5,384 nt of DNA from DASSTJ01 sp035707965 (GTDB lineage Bacteria; Actinomycetota; Actinomycetes; Actinomycetales; Angustibacteraceae): NCBI GenBank assembly GCA_035707965.1, contig DASSTJ010000011.1, positions 1 to 5,384 on the forward strand. Direction: 5' to 3'. The position numbers and the translations under genes were made by a program. Below, one piece after another: positions 1 to 5,383 of the stretch; position 1 is the stretch's first letter; every line of letters starts with the position of its first letter. The notes below the pieces were generated by a model, which made no database searches, was not told where the DNA came from, and saw nothing but the letters and a program-made list of their open reading frames with translations.

Positions 1-1
1 G

Positions 2-994
2 GCCACCCCCGACACGAGCGTCGCCGACCTGATCGGCGACGTCGACCCGATGAAGGTCGCGGAGGGCCGCTCGCTCGGCGACCCGGAGACCATCCACTTC
101 GGGCTCGTGCCACGGACGAACCGCGGCATCTTCGCCGTGAACGAGCTGCCCGACCTGGCGGAGCGGATCCAGGTCTCGTTGCTCAACGTGCTGGAGGAGC
201 GGGACATCCAGGTGCGGGGCTACCAGCTGCGGCTGCCGCTCGACCTGCTGCTCGTCGCCAGCGCGAACCCCGAGGACTACACGAACCGCGGTCGGATCAT
301 CACGCCGCTGAAGGACCGCTTCGGGGCGGAGATCCGCACGCACTACCCCTTGGAGCTGGACGACGAGGTCGCCCTCGTGCGGCAGGAGGCCGTCCTCGTG
401 GCCCAGGTGCCGGACCACGTCCTGGAGGTCGTGGCGCGGTTCGCCCGCGGGGTGCGCGAGTCGCCGGCGGTCGACGCCCGGTCGGGGGTCTCCGCGCGAT
501 TCGCGGTGGCGGCGGCCGAGACGGTGGCGGCGGCTGCGCTGCGTCGGACCGCGTTACGGGGCAGCGGGGCGGTGTCCGACGCGGTGGCGCGGGTCGGGGA
601 CACCGAGTCCGTCGTCAGCACGCTGCGGGGCAAGGTCGAGTTCGAGAGCGGCCAGGAGGGACGGGAGACCGAGGTGCTGGCCCACCTCCTGCGGATGGCC
701 GTGGCCGACACGTTCCGGGCGCACCTGGCAGGGCTCGACCTGTCGGGCTTCGTCGACCTCGTGGCCGAGGGACGCACCGTGGAGACCGGAGAGCTCGTGA
801 CGGCTGCCGAGGTCCTGCAGCAGGTCGGAGCCGTCCCCGGGCTCGCGAAGGTGCTGGACCGCCTCGGACTCGGAGACGCTCCCGGACCGGGTGAGGCCGC
901 CGCGGCTGTCGAGATGGTGCTCGAGGGGCTGCACCTCACGCGGCGTCTCGCCAAGGACGTCACCAGTGACGGCCGGGCCGTCTACGGAGGCTGA
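2..994 (+). CDS. MoxR/Mg-chelatase-type AAA+ ATPase, 5'-truncated
   Basis: This is the C-terminal 330 codons of an AAA+ ATPase of the magnesium-chelatase I/MoxR/RavA group; the reading frame is open from base 2 and the true start and Walker A loop lie outside the window. A Walker B-like strand, GIFAVNELPDL, lies around bases 125-157. The sensor-1 segment VASANPEDY follows, and then ITPLKDRFGAEI, whose Arg is a likely arginine finger. The block after the core (about residue 120 onward) is alanine-rich and helical, fitting the AAA+ lid and a C-terminal helical domain. The Walker B acidic pair is NE rather than DE, which I recall as a trait of this subfamily rather than a defect. Related proteins are often labelled magnesium chelatase or sigma-54-interacting, but no chlorophyll role is implied. 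With the VWA gene 64 bases downstream it probably forms a two-gene operon and a motor-adaptor pair, like M. tuberculosis Rv0958-Rv0959. The substrate is unknown. Family call is secure; function is inferred. Confidence 0.9.
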   Translation, partial: ATPDTSVADLIGDVDPMKVAEGRSLGDPETIHFGLVPRTNRGIFAVNELPDLAERIQVSLLNVLEERDIQVRGYQLRLPLDLLLVASANPEDYTNRGRIITPLKDRFGAEIRTHYPLELDDEVALVRQEAVLVAQVPDHVLEVVARFARGVRESPAVDARSGVSARFAVAAAETVAAAALRRTALRGSGAVSDAVARVGDTESVVSTLRGKVEFESGQEGRETEVLAHLLRMAVADTFRAHLAGLDLSGFVDLVAEGRTVETGELVTAAEVLQQVGAVPGLAKVLDRLGLGDAPGPGEAAAAVEMVLEGLHLTRRLAKDVTSDGRAVYGG

Positions 995-1043
995 CCGGGC
1001 ATGCATCGAGGTCTCCACGCCGTCGACCACCGACCACGACCGT

Positions 1044-1053
1044 GGAACGGGGG
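1044..1053 (+). promoter_or_regulatory. Ribosome binding site deciding the VWA start
   Basis: GGAACGGGGG ends five bases before the ATG at 1059 and is the only purine-rich, Shine-Dalgarno-like stretch nearby. It supports starting the VWA protein at 1059. The same frame is open upstream to an ATG at 891, but that start would lie about 100 bases inside the ATPase gene and would add 56 residues of low-complexity, Arg/Ser/Thr-rich sequence typical of an out-of-frame reading. The match to the anti-Shine-Dalgarno sequence is only moderate. Confidence 0.55.
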
Positions 1054-1058
1054 CTGAC

Positions 1059-3077
1059 ATGTCGGTCCGCAACCGCTACGGGGCCTGGCACGGCGGCGAC
1101 GACCCGCTCGCGCCGCCGTACGACGTCCGGCGCGCCGTGGACGAGGTCGGTCAGGAGGTGCTTGCCGGAGGCAGCATGCGGGAGGCACTCCGCGAGCTGC
1201 TCCGACGTGGGACCACGGACGACGGGAGGCGGCGAGCCGGGCTGGACGACCTCGCCGACCGGGCTCGTCGCCTGCGTCGTGAGGCGCTGCGGCGCGGACG
1301 GCTCGACGGGACGGTGACGCGTGCGCAGGCGCTCCTCGACCAGGCCCTCGCGGCCGAGCGGGAGCAGCTGGCGGGAGAGGAGGGCGTTCAGGCGCGGTTC
1401 GACGAGACGCGGCTGGACGCCTTGCCACGGTCGACCGCGCGAGCCGTGGAGGAGCTGGCGGACTACGACTGGCACAGCGACGAGGCCCGGGCCGACTACG
1501 AGCGGATCCTCGACGAGCTGCGGAACGACGTCTTGCAGCAACGGTTCGGCGATCTCAAGCAGGCCCTGCAGGGCGCAGACCCGACGAAGGACCCAGCGGC
1601 CGCGGAACGGCTGCGACAGCTGCTCGCCGACCTCAACGACCTGCTGGACCGGCACGCGCGCGGCGAGGACACCCGCGACGCGTTCGCCCGCTTCATGGAG
1701 CAGCACCCGGATGCCTTCGGAGAGCACCCGGAGGACGTCGACGAGCTCGTCGACCTGCTAGGGCGCCGGGCGGCGTCTGCGGAGCGGCTGATGCGCTCGC
1801 TGTCGCCGGGGCAGCGCGACGAGCTCGGGTCGCTGATGGCGCAGGCCATGGCCGGCTGGGGTGAGCCCGGTCCCGGCGGCCAGCCCGGCGTGGCGGACGA
1901 GATGGCGCGTCTGGGTGAGAACCTCCGGTCGCTGCGGCCCGACCTGCCGTGGACCCGCGGAGAGCGGGCGACGGGCACCGAGCCCCTCGGGTACGGGGAG
2001 GCGACCGGGGTGCTGGAGGAGGTGGCGGACCTCGACGGCCTCGTCGAGCAGCTGGGGCAGCAGCACCCTGGGGCGACGCTGGACGACGTCGACGTGGAAG
2101 CGGTCGAGCGCCGGCTCGGGCGCGGGGCTGCTGACGACGTGCGACGGCTGCGTCAGCTGGAACGCGCGCTGCTCGACCAGGGCTGGGTGGTTCGTGGGAC
2201 GGACGGGCTCGAGCTGAGCCCGAAGGCGCTGAGGCGGCTCGGGCAGACGGCCCTGCGGCACGTCTTCGAGCAGCTGGAGGGCTCACGGGCGGGCCAGCAC
2301 GACGTCCGCTCCGCCGGGGCGGCGGGGGAGGCGACCGGGGCGTCGCGTGCGTGGAGGTTCGGGGACGAGCAGCCGCTGGACGTGGTGCGGACGGTCGAGA
2401 ACGCCGTCCGTCGGGCAGCCGGGGTTCGGGGCTCGCCCATGGTCAAGCTCGACGTGGCGGACTTCGAGGTGGTTGAGACCGAGCGACGGTCCAGCGCGGC
2501 GGTCGCGCTCTGCGTGGACCTGTCGTTCTCGATGGTGTCCGAAGGGCGGTGGGGCCCGATGAAGCAGACGGCGCTGGCGCTGGCCCACCTGGTGGCGACC
2601 CGGTTCCCGCAGGACGCGTTGCAGATCGTCGGGTTCGGGCGGTACGCGGCACCGCTCACCCAGGTGCAGCTGGCGGCGATCGAGCCGGACTTCGTGCAAG
2701 GCACGAACCTGCAGCACGCGCTGGCACTGGCGGGGCGGCACCTGCGGCGGCACGCGTCGAGCGAGCCCGTCGTCCTCGTCGTGACCGACGGAGAGCCGAC
2801 CGCGCACCTCACGGCGGACGGGGAGGCGCTGTTCTGCTGGCCACCGCACCCGGACACGATCCGAGCGACGATCGGTGAGGTGGACCGGCTCACGCGGTCC
2901 GGGGCGGTGCTCAACGTGTTCATGCTCGGGGAGGAGCCGGGGCTGCGGCGGTTCGTCGACGCGGTGGCTCGCCGCAGCGGTGGTCGGGTGCTGACACCGA
3001 GCGCGCACGACCTCACGAGCTACGTCGTCACCGACTACCTCGACATCCGGCGGAGCATGCGTCGACGAGCTGGCTGA
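1059..3077 (+). CDS. VWA-domain protein, partner of the AAA+ ATPase
   Basis: This 672-residue cytoplasmic protein has no signal peptide or membrane segment. Residues 1 to about 460 are mostly charged, Arg/Glu/Asp/Leu-rich predicted helices. Within them, about 367-407 (LERALLDQGW through HVFEQL) looks like a small winged-helix-type unit, and 410-432 is a Gly/Ala-rich linker. Residues about 478-660 form a VWA domain with a complete MIDAS: D487-L-S489-F-S491, T549 in QGTNLQ, and D577 in VTDGEP. An intact MIDAS implies Mg2+-dependent ligand binding. VWA proteins next to MoxR-type ATPases usually recruit or remodel a client together with the motor; examples are ViaA, NorD, CbbO and magnesium-chelatase BchD. 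Length and architecture recall M. tuberculosis Rv0959. The ATG at 1059 was chosen over the in-frame ATG at 891 because of the Shine-Dalgarno-like sequence and because the longer form would overlap the ATPase gene. No client enzyme is encoded in the window, so the substrate stays open. Domain call is secure; biological role is unknown. Confidence 0.93.
   Translation: MSVRNRYGAWHGGDDPLAPPYDVRRAVDEVGQEVLAGGSMREALRELLRRGTTDDGRRRAGLDDLADRARRLRREALRRGRLDGTVTRAQALLDQALAAEREQLAGEEGVQARFDETRLDALPRSTARAVEELADYDWHSDEARADYERILDELRNDVLQQRFGDLKQALQGADPTKDPAAAERLRQLLADLNDLLDRHARGEDTRDAFARFMEQHPDAFGEHPEDVDELVDLLGRRAASAERLMRSLSPGQRDELGSLMAQAMAGWGEPGPGGQPGVADEMARLGENLRSLRPDLPWTRGERATGTEPLGYGEATGVLEEVADLDGLVEQLGQQHPGATLDDVDVEAVERRLGRGAADDVRRLRQLERALLDQGWVVRGTDGLELSPKALRRLGQTALRHVFEQLEGSRAGQHDVRSAGAAGEATGASRAWRFGDEQPLDVVRTVENAVRRAAGVRGSPMVKLDVADFEVVETERRSSAAVALCVDLSFSMVSEGRWGPMKQTALALAHLVATRFPQDALQIVGFGRYAAPLTQVQLAAIEPDFVQGTNLQHALALAGRHLRRHASSEPVVLVVTDGEPTAHLTADGEALFCWPPHPDTIRATIGEVDRLTRSGAVLNVFMLGEEPGLRRFVDAVARRSGGRVLTPSAHDLTSYVVTDYLDIRRSMRRRAG
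1995..2340 (+). repeat. Exact 16-bp direct repeat inside the VWA gene
   Basis: GGGGAGGCGACCGGGG occurs at 1995-2010 and again at 2325-2340. The copies are 330 bases (110 codons) apart and in the same frame, and both encode GEATG (residues 313-317 and 423-427). The flanking codons do not resemble each other, so this is not an obvious domain duplication. It may be chance in GC-rich sequence, but a recombination between the copies would delete 110 codons in frame. Confidence 0.6.
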
Positions 3078-3100
3078 GGCCGGCCGGCCCGTCAGCCGGC
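3069..3100. terminator. Probable bidirectional terminator between convergent genes
   Basis: The 41 bases between the VWA stop and the sirtuin stop contain strong dyad symmetry. GCTGGCTGA (3069-3077, including the VWA stop codon) can pair with TCAGCCGGC (3092-3100), with one G-U pair. The enclosed GGCC repeats (3078-3081 with 3086-3089) can extend it inward. An alternative fold pairs GGCCGGC (3078-3084) with GCCGGCC (3095-3101). Neither side has a T-tract, so this would be a stem-loop terminator of the kind often assigned in actinobacteria, or a Rho-assisted end. The position between convergent genes supports the call; activity is inferred. Confidence 0.55.
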
Positions 3101-3118
3101 CGCTCGACCCCCCGGACG

Positions 3119-3967
3119 TCAGGTGAGCGCGCGACGCAGCGCCTGGAGGACGGGAGTGACGCCGGCGTCGACCTTCACGGTGACGAGGGGGTCGCCCCGG
3201 GTGGCGCCCCGGTTCACGAGAACGATGGGCAGGCCGTGCTCGTGGGCGCGGCGGACGAAGCGAAGGCCGGACTGCACCGTCAGGGACGACCCGACGACGA
3301 GGAGGGCCCCAGCTGCGTCGACCGCGTCGTAGCAGACCCGCACGCGTCCAGCGGGCACGTTCTCGCCGAAGAACACGACGTCCGGCTTCAGGGGTCCGCC
3401 GCAGATCAGGCAGGGGGCGATCACGAAGTCGGAGACGGAGGTGACGTCGGCGTCGCCGTCCGGTGCCATCACCGCGTCGACGCGGACGTCGTCGTCGGCA
3501 AAGCCGGGGTTCAGCGCCGCGAGTCGCTGGTCGAGCACCTCACGGCTGGAGAGGTCACCGCAGCGGAGGCAGATGACGCGGGACAGCCGTCCGTGGAGGT
3601 CGACGACCTCGAGGCTCCCGGCGGCCTGGTGGAGCCCGTCGACGTTCTGGGTGATGACGCTGCGGACGACACCCGCGTCTTCCAGGTGGGCAACGGCGCG
3701 GTGGCCGTCGTTCGGTCGGGCGTGGGCCATGCGACGCCAGCCGACGTGGCTGCGAGCCCAGTACCGCTGCTGAGCCGCGGGGCCGGAGACGAACTCGTCG
3801 TACGTCATCGGCCGACGCGCGGGAGCGTCCGGCCCGCGGTAGTCCGGGATTCCGGAGTCGGTGGAGAGGCCGGCGCCCGAGAGGACGACGACCGCACGCT
3901 CGGCGAGCAGCGTGACGGCGCGGTGGACGTCGGCCACCTGACCCGGCTCGAGCTCGTCGACCGTCAC
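3119..3967 (-). CDS. Class II (SIRT4-like) Sir2 NAD-dependent deacylase
   Basis: A complete 282-residue sirtuin. It removes acyl groups from lysine using NAD+, releasing nicotinamide and O-acyl-ADP-ribose. The NAD-binding GAG (31-33) leads into STDSGIPDYRG (D42, Y43, R44); TQNVDGLH gives Q107, N108 and D110; H125 in DLHG is the catalytic base; and GSS (226-228) plus N252 complete the NAD pocket. A Cys4 zinc site is present (C133, C136, C186, C189). The inter-Cys segment with LNPGF and APDGD, followed by LKPDVVFFGE, matches SIRT4-type class II enzymes rather than the class III type (SIRT5/CobB). SIRT4-type enzymes often deacetylate poorly and can remove lipoyl, biotinyl or other acyl groups or ADP-ribosylate, so the preferred acyl group is uncertain. 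The start is GTG: an in-frame TAG lies just upstream and the next in-frame Met (residue 54) is inside the NAD fold. Its Shine-Dalgarno is weak (GTAGG). It lies 61 bases downstream of the release-factor-like gene on the same strand. Confidence 0.95.
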   Translation of the reverse strand: MTVDELEPGQVADVHRAVTLLAERAVVVLSGAGLSTDSGIPDYRGPDAPARRPMTYDEFVSGPAAQQRYWARSHVGWRRMAHARPNDGHRAVAHLEDAGVVRSVITQNVDGLHQAAGSLEVVDLHGRLSRVICLRCGDLSSREVLDQRLAALNPGFADDDVRVDAVMAPDGDADVTSVSDFVIAPCLICGGPLKPDVVFFGENVPAGRVRVCYDAVDAAGALLVVGSSLTVQSGLRFVRRAHEHGLPIVLVNRGATRGDPLVTVKVDAGVTPVLQALRRALT

Positions 3968-3975
3968 GACGTCAG

Positions 3976-4028
3976 CCTACGAAGGACCGCTGGTCCCGCC
4001 CGGGCCGGCTTCCGCACCTCCTCGTAGG
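3976..4028 (-). promoter_or_regulatory. Intergenic inverted repeat over the sirtuin RBS
   Basis: On the transcribed (reverse) strand, CCTACGAGGA begins immediately after the stop codon of the release-factor-like gene (plus-strand 4019-4028). It is complementary to TCCTTCGTAGG (3976-3986) just before the sirtuin GTG, with one bulged base. Inside lies a perfect small hairpin, GGACC-GCT-GGTCC (3984-3996). The downstream arm contains the only Shine-Dalgarno-like GTAGG of the sirtuin gene. The long stem could therefore hide the ribosome site until a ribosome ending on the upstream gene covers the other arm. The symmetry is seen directly; the regulatory meaning is inferred, and short stems are common in DNA this GC-rich. 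Confidence 0.35.
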
Positions 4029-5192
4029 TCAGCGGGGCGACTGCCCGTGACCGGGCATGCTGGGGGCTCCGTCGTGCGGCGTGGAACCGTCGGTCCAGCG
4101 CAGCAGCGCCCCGATGCCGCCGGTGAGGCGGACCTGGCCCTCGGCGACCAGGGTGATGCCGCCACCGGAGCCGAGGAGGGCCCAGACGAGGGCGGCGGCG
4201 GCCGGGACCTCCGTGGCCTCGCTGACGCCGAGCGCGGTGATGTCGTCCCGGCTCAGACCGAGGTCGAGGGGCTTCTCGCCGACCCACAAGGTCTGGTCGG
4301 AGGTCGGGTCGTCCTGCAAGAGGAGCTGGGCGACCTGCGCGCGACGAAGGGCGTCCACGACGTCGGCCAGGCCCTGGACCGCCTCACGCTGACGACCTCG
4401 CGCCCCGGCGAAGGCGTCCACCAGAGCGGCGTCGCGGTCGGCGATGTGGCGGGCTAGAGCAGTCTCGACCGCCTCCGAGAGGGCGTCGTGGGACGTCCCG
4501 GCTGCCCGGCCGCCGCTCTCGATCCGGACGAGCTTGTCCAGGACGGGTTTCACGAGGGCGCTGGTGAGGTTGGACACGACGTGCTCGTCCCCGGCCACGA
4601 GCACCAGCTCGGGGGCGTAACGCCGGAAGAGCCGGTCGACCTCGGCGGCAACCTCCTCGGCGTTGCGCTCCACGGAGTCCTCGACGCGCTTCTGGAAGCG
4701 GCGGTGCGACCAGCCGCCGCCGGGCACCTTGTGGAGGACGTCGTGGTCGCCGTCCACCTGCTCGTGGGCGGACTGCTGCCCGAGGATGCCGACGACGTCG
4801 ATGTCCGCGCCGGTGCGGTTGACCTGCACCAGCAGGTGCGGGGCGCAGGTGGCGAAGGCGCGGACGGCCGGCATGAGCTGGGGAACCGGCCCGAGGGTGG
4901 TGATCTCCCGGGCCGGAGGCTGGGGCAGGACCAGGTCGAGCACCAGCGCGTCGTCCGCGGCTACGAGAAGACGTCCGGTACGTCCGGCGCGTCCGGTGGG
5001 GGCCACGGCGGCGTCCTCCAGCGCGTCGATGGTTGCCTTCGACGCACCGAGCGAGGTGAGCCGCCGCGCATGGCCCGCCCACCTCAGCTCGATCTCGTGG
5101 GCGCTCTCGGGAGCCTCGCGCGTGGTGTCCACGGCGACGGTCGCGAACGGACCGCTCCTGCCCACGAGCGGGTTCAGCCAGTCGAGCCTCAC
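4029..5192 (-). CDS. Rv2629/Balon-family release-factor-like ribosome-binding protein
   Basis: A 387-residue cytoplasmic protein of the family containing M. tuberculosis Rv2629 (about the same length), built like archaeo-eukaryotic release factor eRF1/Pelota. Residues 1 to about 135 form an N-terminal beta-rich domain. About 136-215 is the eRF1 domain-2-like unit: VPGGGWSHRRFQKRVEDS (about 156-173) aligns with the eRF1 GGQSALRFARLR loop, then comes YAPELVLVAG (192-201). About 240-370 is the third domain, with DALRRAQVAQLLL and a LWVG strand. The last 18 or so residues are Pro/Gly/Ser-rich and probably disordered. The catalytic Gln of GGQ is replaced by Trp (W161), so peptidyl-tRNA hydrolysis is unlikely. 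To my knowledge this family includes Balon, which EF-Tu delivers to the ribosomal A site during hibernation, and Rv2629 is hypoxia/dormancy-induced. The GTG start has a strong Shine-Dalgarno and no better competitor. It precedes the sirtuin gene by 61 bases. Family assignment is confident; the hibernation role is inferred. Confidence 0.85.
   Translation of the reverse strand: MRLDWLNPLVGRSGPFATVAVDTTREAPESAHEIELRWAGHARRLTSLGASKATIDALEDAAVAPTGRAGRTGRLLVAADDALVLDLVLPQPPAREITTLGPVPQLMPAVRAFATCAPHLLVQVNRTGADIDVVGILGQQSAHEQVDGDHDVLHKVPGGGWSHRRFQKRVEDSVERNAEEVAAEVDRLFRRYAPELVLVAGDEHVVSNLTSALVKPVLDKLVRIESGGRAAGTSHDALSEAVETALARHIADRDAALVDAFAGARGRQREAVQGLADVVDALRRAQVAQLLLQDDPTSDQTLWVGEKPLDLGLSRDDITALGVSEATEVPAAAALVWALLGSGGGITLVAEGQVRLTGGIGALLRWTDGSTPHDGAPSMPGHGQSPR
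4971..4997. repeat. Three tandem 9-bp units in the release-factor-like gene
   Basis: ACGTCCGGT, ACGTCCGGC and GCGTCCGGT lie head to tail. On the coding (reverse) strand they give TGR-AGR-TGR (residues 66-74), a short basic loop in the N-terminal domain ahead of the LLVAADDALVL strand. All three units use the GGA glycine codon, less favoured in such GC-rich DNA, which suggests a recent slippage expansion. Length changes would stay in frame. Confidence 0.6.
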
Positions 5193-5198
5193 GGGTGG

Positions 5199-5205
5199 TC
5201 CTCCC
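5199..5205 (-). promoter_or_regulatory. Strong RBS of the release-factor-like gene
   Basis: On the reverse strand GGGAGGA sits six bases before the GTG at 5192. It is the best Shine-Dalgarno match in the window and fixes that GTG as the start, even though the frame remains open further upstream to the window edge. Confidence 0.8.
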
Positions 5206-5238
5206 TCGTCGTCAGCGGATGAGCTGCTGGGGTTGTGC

Positions 5239-5260
5239 CGGCGCGTCGTCGTCGGCGCCG
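5239..5260. other. Small GC hairpin in the 83-base intergenic gap
   Basis: The gap 5193-5275 separates the partial gene from the release-factor-like gene. It holds CGGCGC (5239-5244) and GCGCCG (5255-5260), a six-base-pair stem around a GTC-repeat loop. No T-tract follows, and I see no convincing -10/-35 pair and no DosR-type palindrome. The stem may be a weak attenuator or simply compositional; the two genes are probably co-transcribed. Confidence 0.25.
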
Positions 5261-5275
5261 CGGGTGCGGCTGCCC

Positions 5276-5383
5276 TTAGGTGCGGTGCTCCTCGACGCCG
5301 ATGCCCAGCGCCTGGGCGACGTCCTGGACGTTCTCGAAGTGCTGGTCCGGCGACAGCGAGGCGAGGAGCCGCATCACCGGGTC
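5276..5383 (-). CDS. C-terminal end of a DUF2795-like small protein, truncated
   Basis: Reading leftward from the window edge, one frame encodes 35 residues ending at a TAA (5276-5278): DPVMRLLASLSPDQHF, then ENVQDVAQALGIGVEEHR and a final Thr. The codons show strong G/C third-position bias. The pattern of a helix, L-x-x-L(S/P)PD-x-x-F, a short turn and then a V-x-x-A-L-G helix resembles the end of DUF2795 domains, small helical units of unknown function common in actinobacterial proteins. The start and most of the gene lie outside the window, so length and domain count cannot be judged. It is upstream of, and on the same strand as, the release-factor-like gene, so it may be the leading gene of that operon. 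A competing frame is also open here but gives an Arg/Pro/Ala-rich, non-protein-like translation. That this is a gene end is likely; the family name is a tentative recognition from pattern alone. Confidence 0.6.
   Translation of the reverse strand, partial: DPVMRLLASLSPDQHFENVQDVAQALGIGVEEHRT

Noticed and set aside
891..1058. 56-codon N-terminal extension of the VWA protein from the ATG at 891.
   Set aside because: It would overlap the ATPase gene by about 100 bases in another frame, its translation is low-complexity and Arg/Ser/Thr-rich, and a Shine-Dalgarno-like sequence sits before the ATG at 1059.
554..1072. Reverse-strand open frames opposite the ATPase and the VWA gene.
   Set aside because: They are shadows of strongly supported forward genes; none has a Shine-Dalgarno or a recognisable motif.
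3236..4027. 263-codon open frame on the plus strand antisense to the sirtuin.
   Set aside because: It is opposite a gene with every sirtuin motif intact. Its Val/Asp/Gly-rich translation is the complement pattern of a GC-rich coding frame and has no recognisable domain.
3964..4287. 107-codon reverse-strand frame whose TGA overlaps the sirtuin GTG as GTGA, suggesting a coupled gene or a frameshifted extension of the release-factor-like protein.
   Set aside because: The translation is Arg/His/Pro-rich and unlike a folded protein, it lies mostly inside the release-factor-like gene in another frame, and no slippery site is apparent. The GTGA overlap looks accidental.
4488..5222. 244-codon open frame on the plus strand antisense to the release-factor-like gene.
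   Set aside because: It is a mirror of a well-supported reverse-strand gene, with a Gly/Val/Asp-rich translation and no domain.
5193..5275. DosR-type or sigma-70-type promoter before the release-factor-like gene, expected by analogy with Rv2629.
   Set aside because: No DosR-like palindrome and no convincing -35/-10 pair could be found in these 83 bases.
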